This document shows positions 1 to 5,535 of a DNA stretch of 5,535 bases, piece by piece. A program made the position numbers and the translations under genes. Each line of letters begins with the position of its first letter. Within the stretch, counting starts at the first letter, position 1. Origin of the DNA: an uncultured Armatimonadota bacterium (GTDB lineage Bacteria; Armatimonadota; Armatimonadia; Armatimonadales; Armatimonadaceae); NCBI GenBank assembly GCA_903915615.1, contig CAIWTR010000437.1:1-5535 (forward strand), written 5' to 3'. The notes under the pieces were generated by a model, which worked only from the letters and a program-made list of their open reading frames with translations, did no database searches and was not told where the DNA came from.

Positions 1-882
1 CTTCAAGAAGATGAGTCCCGCGAGGACATCAGCGCCGTTGTTCGCTTGGAGCGTAGGGAGCGAAGCGGGAGTGATGTGCTGGAGCAGCTGCAGGTAAGAA
101 CGACCAATGGCCAAATGGTCTCGCTCAGTGAGCTCGTTAACACAAATGTCACATCTGGGGATAAGGCCATCTATCACAAGAACCTACAACCGGTTGTGTA
201 CGTTACGGGTGATGTTGTCGGTCGGCAGGAAAGTCCGGTCTACGCGATCCTGAAAATGAATGCTTCACTAGATAAGCTGGAGCTACCTGGTGGGGTCAAG
301 CTGAATGTGATGACAACGCATTTGCCGGATGACACACGGACACCGGCGATGAAGTGGGATGGCGAGTGGCATATCACGTACGAAGTCTTCCGAGACCTTG
401 GAATTGCTTTTGCCGCGGTGCTGATTCTTATCTACATTCTTGTCGTTGCATGGTTCCAGGATTTCAAAATTCCGATCGTCATCATGGCGCCTATCCCACT
501 GACGCTGATTGGTATTCTGCCGGCACACGCGATGCTTGGAGCGTTCTTTACAGCAACATCGATGATTGGCTTTATTGCCGGAGCGGGAATTATTGTCCGT
601 AACTCCATCATTCTGGTCGACTTCATTGAGCTCCAACGTAAGCAGGGCGCATCGCTAGAGCAGGCCGTTGTGGATGCCGGCGCGATTCGGTTTAGACCGA
701 TGCTCCTTACGGCTACGGCGGTGATCGTCGGGTCATTCGTCATTCTCTTTGACCCGATCTTCCAAGGTTTAGCGGTCGCCTTAATGGCGGGTGAGGTTGC
801 CAGCACACTGTTGTCCCGAATAGCCGTTCCGGTGCTTTACTTCATGGCCGAGGCAGGGAAGGAGCGCCGCAAGCAAATCTAA
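1..882 (+). CDS. RND-family efflux transporter permease subunit, C-terminal part (5' end outside window)
   Basis: This is the last 293 codons of an inner-membrane proton-driven RND pump, which normally exceeds 1000 residues. The frame is open from base 1, so the TTG at 46 is not the start. Codons 1 to about 118 are the end of the second periplasmic porter region. WDGEW (from 355) precedes five hydrophobic segments matching TM8-12: about 394-456, 469-537, 553-627, 694-750 and 766-852. Two motifs are typical of the family: GAGIIVRNSIILVDFIE in TM10 and RFRPMLLTA at the start of TM11. Aligned by motif to AcrB, the proton-relay Lys940 position is Arg (codon 598-600), and the Arg971 and Thr978 positions are kept (codons 688-690 and 709-711). 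The membrane fusion protein and outer-membrane partners would lie outside the window. It reads as a drug- or solute-type (HAE-like) pump rather than the CusA metal type. Substrate cannot be told. The family call is very secure. Confidence 0.95.
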   Translation, partial: LQEDESREDISAVVRLERRERSGSDVLEQLQVRTTNGQMVSLSELVNTNVTSGDKAIYHKNLQPVVYVTGDVVGRQESPVYAILKMNASLDKLELPGGVKLNVMTTHLPDDTRTPAMKWDGEWHITYEVFRDLGIAFAAVLILIYILVVAWFQDFKIPIVIMAPIPLTLIGILPAHAMLGAFFTATSMIGFIAGAGIIVRNSIILVDFIELQRKQGASLEQAVVDAGAIRFRPMLLTATAVIVGSFVILFDPIFQGLAVALMAGEVASTLLSRIAVPVLYFMAEAGKERRKQI

Positions 883-906
883 GCTGCCGTGATTTCGAAG
901 CGATAA

Positions 907-955
907 GACGACAGCCTTGCTCAGAGTGATATCCAGGCAAGGCTGTTGTATTTTG
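907..955 (+). terminator. Rho-independent terminator after the RND gene
   Basis: A ten-base perfect arm, ACAGCCTTGC at 911-920, pairs with GCAAGGCTGT at 937-946. The stem extends outward by about three more pairs, one of them G-T. The loop is 16 bases. The right arm runs into a T-rich stretch, TTGTATTTTGTT. It starts about 25 bases after the pump stop codon, so it should end the pump transcript. On the minus strand the hairpin is not followed by a T-run, so it is unlikely to serve the convergent gene. Confidence 0.8.
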
Positions 956-1034
956 TTCCTAGGTGGCGCGCGGGTCTAATCAGCAGTTTTTGGATGTCTG
1001 AAGACACTTCAAACGATTGTTTGGTGCAGGCGAC

Positions 1035-2615
1035 CTACTGCCGCTGTGCAAGCTTCAAGGCAAAGCGGCCATCGCTGGACAGCGTCCAGCCTTGTGGCGT
1101 TTGAGTGGCATGACCTCCATCAATGTTGACAGAGTAATCAAAACCATCCAGCTTGAAATGAACCCTCTGCGCTGTAACCCGCGTCAGGTTCGACTTTCGT
1201 GTGTCCCATTCGAATGCTAATTCGAGTGGGAATACAGCATCTGTTGATGTGCCATGAAGCGTGAAAAACATCTGTTTTTCATCGAACTGAATGCGAAGAA
1301 CCTGTTCGTTTTGGACGGGAACCGACACTGTCATCGTTTTTCCAGTTTCTTTAACCACCACTTTTCCAGTCTTCAGGAGACGTGTGCCATCCGAGATGAA
1401 AAAGCCACCCGCGCCGGGTTCCATCCGTGAATGAGCTGCCGTTCGCCAGTGATAGCTATCGAGGACTGGAGGCATTTTTTGCTCCACATCTTCAAGCCGC
1501 GTGGCCTGCTTCAGAAATGGTTGTTCGTACTCATCGCTGTAGACAGTGATGTCCCGAAGGTAGGGAAGGTCGCCCTTGAAGTGAAGATTGGCTCGGTAAA
1601 AGCGGCTTTGATACCAAGCTGATGTTTCCACAGGGTCGGTATTCGCAAATGGATCGACCAGCTGCACCTGTGCTTGTGTCGGTGTCGAAGGAAATGCCTT
1701 CTTGAATGCGCGTCCTGTTTCACCCATTGTCTCAATGGTCGCGCCGCCCGTTTTTCGCAGCGCTGCAAGTGCTTTTATCTGCGGGGCGTAAGCGGCTTGT
1801 TGGCTTGGCCACGGGAATGAGTTTTCCTGTCCAATCTGTGCGTATGCAAACTGCTGAGCTGGGGCCGTCAGAATCATTGACAGAAACGTATCTACAAAAT
1901 GTTTGGATCGCCCAGATGGCCAGACTGGCTCCATTGTGTCCGGCTGTGTGATGAATTTGCCATCCGGTTGCGTGTAGCCCTTGTCATAGTAATAAACAGG
2001 ATCCTGCCCAAGCATCCTGAAGATGGGGGTGTTGATCTGGTTTTTCTGTGAGATCGCCGGGCTCCAGCAGTTTCGTTTACTTGGATAGTAACCGGCAATC
2101 GGGGCGCCCCAGATTGTGAAGCCATCGGTGGCAATCTGGTCACGGCAAACTGCGTAGGCATCGGCTCCATACGTTTCAGTGATGTGGTTGATCGTGATGG
2201 AATCGAGGTTCCAGCTTGCGATTGACTTTGGGTAGGTTCCAAAGACTTCTTTGAACGTCCGCATCGCGGTGTCGGCAAGCTTTTTACGCTCATCCTCGGT
2301 GTAACCGATGGTGAAAGCGACATGCGGGATGTGATCCCATTCGTAGCCTGGTCTGCCTCGCCACGTTACGCCCGCGGCTTTGCAGTGCATTTCATTCATT
2401 TCAAACCAGAGGCCGACTTCGTGGCTGGCTGGCATTTGTTGCTTTAGAAATGGGACGAATGGTCCGGAGACAAGGGCATCGAATTGGAGGAGCCAGGTAG
2501 CAGGTAGTCCGTTAGCCACGATGATTTCCATTTGCTTTTGGACTGGGAGGAGTAAGTCAGTCGTAAACCTTGGCTCGATGGCTCGGATGAAGTTGACAAT
2601 GTTGATGCGTCGCAT
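1035..2615 (-). CDS. Predicted glycoside hydrolase/deacetylase-like protein, two-domain, uncharacterised family
   Basis: The protein has 526 residues and no signal peptide or membrane segment, so it is probably cytoplasmic. An N-terminal part (about 1-320) looks like a TIM-barrel-type carbohydrate-enzyme domain. Landmarks are VNFIRAIEPR (7-16), LLQFDAL (42-48), SHEVGLWFEMNE (64-75), a WRGRPGYEWDH stretch (85-95), CRDQIATDGFTIWG (157-170) and PIFRMLGQDPVYYYD (197-211). The C-terminal part (about 335-526) is rich in alternating hydrophobic residues and resembles a beta-sandwich. I believe it belongs with structure-solved uncharacterised proteins of Bacteroidota and other phyla (the DUF3863/DUF3864 type), recalled rather than searched. 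The FDA and SHEVGLW stretches sit where NodB-type deacetylases carry their metal-binding Asp and His-x3-His motifs, but the second His is absent, so standard deacetylase chemistry is doubtful. The ATG at 2615 is chosen because the frame has a TAA shortly upstream and no other good start. The ribosome site is weak (GGA, about 7 bases away). Substrate is unknown. Confidence 0.85.
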   Translation of the reverse strand: MRRINIVNFIRAIEPRFTTDLLLPVQKQMEIIVANGLPATWLLQFDALVSGPFVPFLKQQMPASHEVGLWFEMNEMHCKAAGVTWRGRPGYEWDHIPHVAFTIGYTEDERKKLADTAMRTFKEVFGTYPKSIASWNLDSITINHITETYGADAYAVCRDQIATDGFTIWGAPIAGYYPSKRNCWSPAISQKNQINTPIFRMLGQDPVYYYDKGYTQPDGKFITQPDTMEPVWPSGRSKHFVDTFLSMILTAPAQQFAYAQIGQENSFPWPSQQAAYAPQIKALAALRKTGGATIETMGETGRAFKKAFPSTPTQAQVQLVDPFANTDPVETSAWYQSRFYRANLHFKGDLPYLRDITVYSDEYEQPFLKQATRLEDVEQKMPPVLDSYHWRTAAHSRMEPGAGGFFISDGTRLLKTGKVVVKETGKTMTVSVPVQNEQVLRIQFDEKQMFFTLHGTSTDAVFPLELAFEWDTRKSNLTRVTAQRVHFKLDGFDYSVNIDGGHATQTPQGWTLSSDGRFALKLAQRQ

Positions 2616-2650
2616 AGTGTTCCAAGTACCATCAAATTTACGAGAGTGAA

Positions 2651-2656
2651 TTTATA
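2651..2656 (-). promoter_or_regulatory. Candidate -10 element upstream of the 1035-2615 gene
   Basis: Read on the minus strand this is TATAAA, 35 bases before the ATG at 2615. No convincing -35 hexamer lies 16-18 bases upstream. The space is taken by a near-perfect palindrome (2663-2679). Either the promoter needs an activator or the gene is mostly read from upstream. Confidence 0.3.
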
Positions 2657-2662
2657 GCAGCC

Positions 2663-2679
2663 ATATTTGGGCCGAATAT
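2663..2679. promoter_or_regulatory. Operator-like 17-base palindrome
   Basis: ATATTTGGGCCGAATAT has two 8-base arms around a single central base, symmetric except for one T/G pair. It lies in the 110-base gap between the two minus-strand genes, just upstream of the TATAAA at 2651-2656. A regulator dimer bound there would control the downstream gene. There is no T-run on either side, so it is not a terminator. The function is inferred from position and symmetry only. Confidence 0.35.
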
Positions 2680-2725
2680 AGTCATATGTCTTAGCAGGGT
2701 TGACGAGTAACCTAACTCCACCTTC

Positions 2726-3409
2726 TTACTTACGTCCGTTACGCTTTCGGCTTGCTCGGGCGATACGGCTTCGGTTGCGATCCTTCTCGGAGCGTTGTTT
2801 CATTGTAGTTGCCCCCAGTTTGGAGGAGGTAGCAGACGACGAATAATTGAGTGGCGGCGCGAATCCAAGCTCCCGGTTATACTCGGAAAACCACGTCTGG
2901 ATACCTTCTTCAGTACTCATGTCGAACCCGCGCACCAGCCCCTGCATGAACATCGACTTACCCGGTCCGTAATTCTCAGGGTTGGCCATCTCTTGTTCGA
3001 GACGAACCGCTGCCGCATCGTCGAGCGCCGCTACAAACCGAGGCGCATTATCCAGAAGATAGACCCGCCCAAGGAAGGCCCAGAAGGCTCGTAGCTCCGA
3101 GATGATCGCTGGTGCCTCGCTCGCATCAACCGAGACCTTGCGGGGAATCAATTTGAAAATAACGCCTTCGAATTTGTCAGAGTCGAGACTGGGAAGTCCT
3201 ACTCCTACATACTGGATCGTGAGCTCGACAAAGGTGTGGGCCCAGTGTAGCTCCTGGCCGGTGGCAGCCAGCGATACGGCCTCAGTGGAGCGCTTGAACT
3301 GTTCGATAATCTCATCTCGATAGTGGTTCAGCGCGTGCTCGTCAAACGTCTCGTCGGAGTCGTCGTTGAATAAGGAAGCGTGTATGTCAAAGGGGATTTC
3401 GTCGGCCAT
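2726..3409 (-). CDS. Conserved hypothetical protein with basic C-terminal tail
   Basis: The protein has 227 residues, is soluble, and has no signal peptide. The N-terminus (1-25) is acidic. The middle is predicted mostly helical. A patch at 84-114 (IFKLIPRKVSVDASEAP followed by an aromatic helix) and another at 143-178 (NPENYGPGKSMFMQG, then GFDMSTEEG and an FSEYN end) look conserved. I recall similar uncharacterised proteins in several phyla but know no function for them. The last 24 residues (204-227) contain 12 Lys or Arg, suggesting a nucleic-acid or ribosome contact, though this is inference. The ATG at 3409 is preceded on its strand by GGTGA nine bases away, a modest ribosome site. It reads in the same direction as the deacetylase-like gene, 110 bases further on. 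No terminator is visible between them, so co-transcription is possible. Confidence 0.8.
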   Translation of the reverse strand: MADEIPFDIHASLFNDDSDETFDEHALNHYRDEIIEQFKRSTEAVSLAATGQELHWAHTFVELTIQYVGVGLPSLDSDKFEGVIFKLIPRKVSVDASEAPAIISELRAFWAFLGRVYLLDNAPRFVAALDDAAAVRLEQEMANPENYGPGKSMFMQGLVRGFDMSTEEGIQTWFSEYNRELGFAPPLNYSSSATSSKLGATTMKQRSEKDRNRSRIARASRKRNGRK

Positions 3410-3485
3410 AGTCTGATTTCACCAAAAAATATGATTATCAATGTTACAGCCCACCACTTGCGGCTACCTGACAATTGGGGGATTG

Positions 3486-3513
3486 ATTCTAGTGAGATGC
3501 GTGTATCTCTCAA
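3486..3513 (-). promoter_or_regulatory. Likely sigma70-type promoter of the 2726-3409 gene
   Basis: On the minus strand, TTGAGA (3513-3508) and TAGAAT (3491-3486) each match the consensus at five of six positions, with a 16-base spacer. Transcription would start near 3479, leaving a leader of about 70 bases before the ATG at 3409. Confidence 0.5.
3494..3509. promoter_or_regulatory. Inverted repeat in the promoter spacer, operator-like
   Basis: GAGAT (3494-3498) and ATCTC (3505-3509) are perfect inverted half-sites separated by six bases. They fall almost exactly between the -35 and -10 hexamers at 3486-3513. This is a classic place for a repressor, or for a MerR-type activator. No regulator gene is visible in the window. 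Confidence 0.35.
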
Positions 3514-3822
3514 TATCGGTTCAATTTTGTTCCTTTCACCTGCTGAAAATTCGTCAAATCAACGGTCTATCGTGGCCTGATAAACGACAACTATCTTGAA
3601 TGGCACCGCGCCGATATGTTTGTGCATATGAGGTAAATCCGATTCACGACCTTTCCAAGCCTAAGGGTTCCCTAGGCTCTGCTAGTACTCAGATTCATCG
3701 AAACATCTTGCCACGAATGAATTGCCGGAAAAGTATCATGCAAACACAGAAACCCGAGGTGTTACCGGGCTTATGAACCACACTACCTCCACACAAACTC
3801 TCCTATTTTTAGCCTATGAGGG
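3514..3822. other. Non-coding stretch with no recognisable gene
   Basis: Together with the flanking promoters this makes a gap of about 460 bases (3410-3872) between the minus-strand hypothetical gene and the tRNAs. Open frames here are short, lack ribosome sites and resemble nothing known. It contains one imperfect hairpin (3658-3678), a weak ATATG/CATAT inverted repeat (3614-3629) and a CCCG/CGGG pair near 3753-3769. I see no transposon ends, CRISPR repeats or recognisable structured RNA. Confidence 0.6.
3658..3678. repeat. Imperfect hairpin in the intergenic region
   Basis: AGCCT at 3658-3662 pairs with AGGCT at 3674-3678. Continuing inward past one bulged A, AGG (3664-3666) pairs with CCT (3671-3673), leaving a four-base loop, GTTC. 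There is no T-run on either side, so it is not an obvious terminator. It could be part of a small RNA, a protein-binding palindrome, or chance. Confidence 0.35.
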
Positions 3823-3850
3823 TTGCCATCGGGCATCCGTATGATAATAT
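3823..3850 (+). promoter_or_regulatory. Likely promoter of the tRNA-Thr/tRNA-Tyr unit
   Basis: TTGCCA (3823-3828) and TAATAT (3845-3850) are separated by 16 bases. A start near 3857 would give a 5' leader of about 16 bases before tRNA-Thr. The overlapping GATAAT (3843-3848) is an alternative -10 but with a short spacer. This is the only good promoter seen upstream of the tRNA, tyrA and aroA block. Confidence 0.5.
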
Positions 3851-3872
3851 TTTCCGTCAAACACATTGACTT

Positions 3873-3944
3873 GCTGGAGTAGCTCAGTGGTAGAGCGGCT
3901 GTTTTGTAAACAGCGGGTCGCGGGTTCAAGTCCTGTCTCCAGCT
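3873..3944 (+). tRNA. tRNA-Thr (anticodon TGT)
   Basis: A complete cloverleaf can be drawn by hand. The acceptor GCTGGAG (3873-3879) pairs perfectly with CTCCAGC (3937-3943). The D stem is GCTC/GAGC (3882-3885, 3893-3896). The anticodon stem GCTGT/ACAGC encloses TTTGTAA, with anticodon TGT at 3905-3907, which reads ACA threonine codons. The T arm GCGGG-TTCAAGT-CCTGT has two G-T pairs. The discriminator base is T3944. CCA is not encoded, so it must be added by CCA-adding enzyme. Confidence 0.95.
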
Positions 3945-3961
3945 TTTGATGTGCATTGTAT

Positions 3962-4044
3962 GGGTCTGTGTCCGAGTGGCTAAAGGAGGCGGTCTGTAAA
4001 ATCGTCGGCGTAAGCCTACACAAGTTCGAATCTTGTCGGGCCCA
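3962..4044 (+). tRNA. tRNA-Tyr (anticodon GTA), long variable arm
   Basis: This is a class II tRNA. The acceptor GGGTCTG (3962-3968) pairs with CGGGCCC (4037-4043), with two G-T pairs. The D stem is TCC/GGA (3971-3973, 3985-3987). The anticodon loop CTGTAAA (3994-4000) has GTA at 3996-3998. The variable arm (4006-4019) has a GGC/GCC stem with a GTAA loop, as expected for bacterial tRNA-Tyr. The T arm is ACAAG-TTCGAAT-CTTGT (4020-4036) and the discriminator is A4044. CCA is not encoded. It lies 17 bases after tRNA-Thr, so both are probably cut from one transcript. Confidence 0.95.
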
Positions 4045-4048
4045 TAAT

Positions 4049-4083
4049 AAAGGGGATGCTAATTGCATCCCCTTTTATTTTTT
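4049..4083 (+). terminator. Rho-independent terminator (or attenuator) after tRNA-Tyr
   Basis: An 11-base perfect stem (AAAGGGGATGC at 4049-4059 with GCATCCCCTTT at 4065-4075) has a five-base loop and runs into TTTTATTTTTT. It begins five bases after the mature tRNA-Tyr end and finishes 17 bases before the tyrA start, so it both closes the tRNA transcript and stands in the tyrA leader. It may therefore also set the level of tyrA and aroA expression. Confidence 0.85.
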
Positions 4084-4088
4084 ACATG

Positions 4089-4093
4089 AAGGA
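4089..4093 (+). promoter_or_regulatory. Ribosome binding site that fixes the tyrA start
   Basis: AAGGA lies seven bases before the GTG at 4101, an ideal Shine-Dalgarno spacing. The in-frame ATGs at 4056 (inside the terminator stem) and 4086 (preceded only by the T-run) have no ribosome site, so translation most likely begins at 4101. Confidence 0.7.
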
Positions 4094-4100
4094 CATCACC

Positions 4101-4955
4101 GTGGAACGCCATATCGCCATCATTGGAACAGGCCTCATCGGGACAAGCATCGGACTTGCTGCCACCGCGGCCGGCTACACCGTGGATGCGTGGGACCCAT
4201 CGGTTGAAAACCTAGCCACCGCCGTACGCCTCGGAGCTGTCAAACACGCGGCTAAATCACTCGGCGAAGCAGTTCTACACGCAGCCATCACCATCGTGGC
4301 AACACCACCCGAACTCGTTGCTGACACTGTCCGTTCCGTACTCGCGTTCACAGGCAAAGATGCCATCGTCACAGATGTGACATCTACAAAAGTTCCCCTG
4401 ATGCCGCTAGCGGATGCAGATCCTCGCTTTGTTCCAGGGCACCCGATGGCAGGAAGTGAGCGCCATGGCGCAATCCACGCCCGGGCAGATCTGTTTCAAG
4501 GAGCAGTCTGGCCAATCTGCCCATCAGAACATTCCTCTACAACCGTCATCAATGCCGTGGAAGGCCTGATACAAGCCTTGGGCGGGATGCCGATGCGCCT
4601 CGATGCTGCTGTCCACGATGCGAGTATCGCGATCACAAGTCACTTGCCACACATAGCCGCATACGCGATGTACGCGATGGCAAGGCAAGCCGACCTTTCA
4701 AGCGGATTACCCGTCTTTGAGCTGGCCGCAGGTGGGTTTCACTCCGCCACCCGGGTCGCCGCGTCCAGCCCCGAAGTCTGGACACGTATCCTAACAAGCA
4801 ACCGCGCGGCCGTCGTCGAGACGCTGGATGGCTACCTTGAACACCTCCTCGCCGTCAAAGATGCCCTGGCACAAGAGGATGATGCTGCCCTTGCCAAGCT
4901 TCTGCACTCCGGCATGCGACATCCAGATAATGTCGTGCGGTATCCTTCAGCGTGA
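4101..4955 (+). CDS. tyrA: Prephenate/arogenate dehydrogenase
   Basis: The cytoplasmic enzyme oxidatively decarboxylates prephenate to 4-hydroxyphenylpyruvate (or arogenate to tyrosine), the committed step of tyrosine synthesis. From the GTG start it has 284 residues. An N-terminal Rossmann fold carries GTGLIG (9-14). Asp32 at the end of the second strand (VDAWDPS) favours NAD over NADP. HPMAGSERHG (114-123) and SHLPH (180-184, with conserved histidines) are hallmark TyrA active-site motifs. GGFHSATRVAASSPEVW (211-227) is the conserved helical-domain substrate motif. The protein ends soon after the catalytic domain, with no ACT domain and no fused chorismate mutase, so tyrosine feedback through an ACT domain is not expected. 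Prephenate versus arogenate preference cannot be read from the sequence. The stop overlaps the aroA start by one base. Upstream are tRNA-Tyr and a terminator-like hairpin. Confidence 0.93.
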   Translation: MERHIAIIGTGLIGTSIGLAATAAGYTVDAWDPSVENLATAVRLGAVKHAAKSLGEAVLHAAITIVATPPELVADTVRSVLAFTGKDAIVTDVTSTKVPLMPLADADPRFVPGHPMAGSERHGAIHARADLFQGAVWPICPSEHSSTTVINAVEGLIQALGGMPMRLDAAVHDASIAITSHLPHIAAYAMYAMARQADLSSGLPVFELAAGGFHSATRVAASSPEVWTRILTSNRAAVVETLDGYLEHLLAVKDALAQEDDAALAKLLHSGMRHPDNVVRYPSA

Positions 4956-5535
4956 TGAACTATCAGGCTAAGTCTTGCCAACATCCCATCATCAAGGTGG
5001 TTTCCGTTCCCGGAAGCAAAAGCATCACCAACCGGGCTCTCCTCCTGTCAGCCCTCGCGCAAGGCACGACCGTCCTCCGCAATGCACTCTTCTGTGATGA
5101 CACAGACCGGATGGTGGATTGCCTGCGCCAGCTCGGCGTTACGATCAACGCAAATCCTGAAGCGGAAACACTCACCGTTGTAGGACTTGGACAAGCCTTT
5201 GACATCCCGTTAGCAAGCCTGTTTGTCGGTAACTCCGGGACGACGGCACGCTTTATCACTCCAGGCATCGCGGCGGGAAAGGGAGTGGTTACCCTTGATG
5301 GTGTCGCACGGATGCGCGAGCGCCCGATGCAGGATCTCATCGAAGCAGTGACACAGCTCGGAGGAAATGTTACATCCATCAATGGCACCGGATGTCCACC
5401 GCTTGAAATACAAGCCAATGGCCTCCGCGGCGGGCATACAAAGATCCGTGCCAACATCAGCAGTCAGTTCCTAAGCGGATTGCTCCTCGCATCCCCTTAC
5501 GCCGAACAGGAATCCATCATCGAAATCGATGGGAC
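4955..5535 (+). CDS. aroA: 3-phosphoshikimate 1-carboxyvinyltransferase (EPSP synthase), 3' end outside window
   Basis: The enzyme joins shikimate-3-phosphate and phosphoenolpyruvate to make EPSP, the sixth shikimate-pathway step, in the cytoplasm. Visible are 193 of about 430 codons, the frame running open off the right edge. Motifs in order: PGSKSITNRALL (19-30), with Lys22, Ser23 and Arg27 at the same numbers as in E. coli; GNSGTTARF (92-100), keeping the PEP-site Gly and Thr; DGVARMRERP (115-124), with the PEP-contacting Arg at 123; and SSQFLSG (169-175), with Ser169, Ser170 and Gln171 matching E. coli. The ATG at 4955 shares its A with the tyrA stop (TGATG) and has no clear ribosome site of its own, so translation is probably coupled to tyrA. 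The agreement in residue numbering supports this start. The second lobe of the enzyme is not seen. Confidence 0.95.
   Translation, partial: MNYQAKSCQHPIIKVVSVPGSKSITNRALLLSALAQGTTVLRNALFCDDTDRMVDCLRQLGVTINANPEAETLTVVGLGQAFDIPLASLFVGNSGTTARFITPGIAAGKGVVTLDGVARMRERPMQDLIEAVTQLGGNVTSINGTGCPPLEIQANGLRGGHTKIRANISSQFLSGLLLASPYAEQESIIEIDG

Noticed and set aside
46..48. TTG as the start of the RND gene
   Set aside because: The frame is open back to base 1 with sensible RND sequence (DESREDISAVVR), and the protein would lack most of its domains. The true start is before the window.
3328..3580. Two short open frames (3328-3513 minus, 3380-3580 plus) at the edge of the non-coding stretch
   Set aside because: Both overlap the hypothetical gene or its promoter, overlap each other, and have no ribosome site or recognisable protein features.
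3747..3775. CCCG/CGGG hairpin with a T-rich flank on the minus strand as a terminator
   Set aside because: The stem is only four pairs, the T-run is interrupted, and no minus-strand gene lies upstream that would need it.
3873..4044. tRNA genes as an integration site for a mobile element
   Set aside because: I found no integrase gene and no repeated copy of a tRNA 3' end elsewhere in the window. The downstream genes are core metabolism.
3814..4068. 84-codon minus-strand open frame across both tRNA genes, containing strings such as ARQDSNLC and ETGLEPATRC
   Set aside because: These strings are the well-known artefact of translating the antisense strand of tRNA genes. The frame lies over two perfect tRNA cloverleaves and has no independent support.
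4056..4100. Upstream in-frame ATG starts for tyrA at 4056 and 4086
   Set aside because: The ATG at 4056 is inside the terminator stem and that at 4086 follows a T-run with no ribosome site. The GTG at 4101 has AAGGA at ideal spacing and places the Rossmann motif right at the N-terminus, as in the family.
4963..5457. 164-codon minus-strand open frame opposite aroA
   Set aside because: It is the antisense shadow of aroA, whose plus-strand translation carries all the expected EPSP synthase motifs.

Overview
This looks like ordinary bacterial chromosome, probably from a Gram-negative (double-membrane) organism. It carries the end of an RND efflux pump, a shikimate/tyrosine biosynthesis pair, and two tRNA genes without an encoded CCA end. 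Base composition is near balanced. The sequence alone does not fix the phylum. An Acidobacteriota- or Armatimonadota-like soil bacterium would fit, but that is a guess from overall protein character.

Layout, left to right: (1) positions 1-882, plus strand, the C-terminal end of an RND inner-membrane transporter that begins before the window, closed by a strong intrinsic terminator at 907-955. (2) Positions 1035-3409, minus strand, two genes convergent with the pump. The downstream one (1035-2615) is a 526-residue predicted carbohydrate-active or deacetylase-like protein of a poorly characterised family. The upstream one (2726-3409) is a conserved hypothetical protein with a very basic tail. 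Each has an operator-like palindrome in its upstream region. (3) Positions 3410-3872, about 460 bases with no convincing gene. It holds the likely promoter of the minus-strand hypothetical gene, an isolated imperfect hairpin, and the likely promoter of the tRNA genes. (4) Positions 3873-4044, plus strand, tRNA-Thr(TGT) then tRNA-Tyr(GTA), followed by an intrinsic-terminator hairpin. (5) Positions 4101-5535, plus strand, tyrA (prephenate/arogenate dehydrogenase) overlapping by one base with aroA (EPSP synthase), which runs off the right edge.

tyrA and aroA serve one pathway: EPSP synthase makes the chorismate precursor and TyrA commits prephenate (or arogenate) to tyrosine. The gene for tRNA-Tyr lies directly upstream of tyrA. 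Only a terminator hairpin and a 17-base gap (4084-4100) separate them, so tyrA probably depends on read-through of that hairpin or on a promoter inside the tRNA region. This is the most interesting regulatory question in the window. I found no CRISPR array, transposase, phage gene or clear new multi-gene system.
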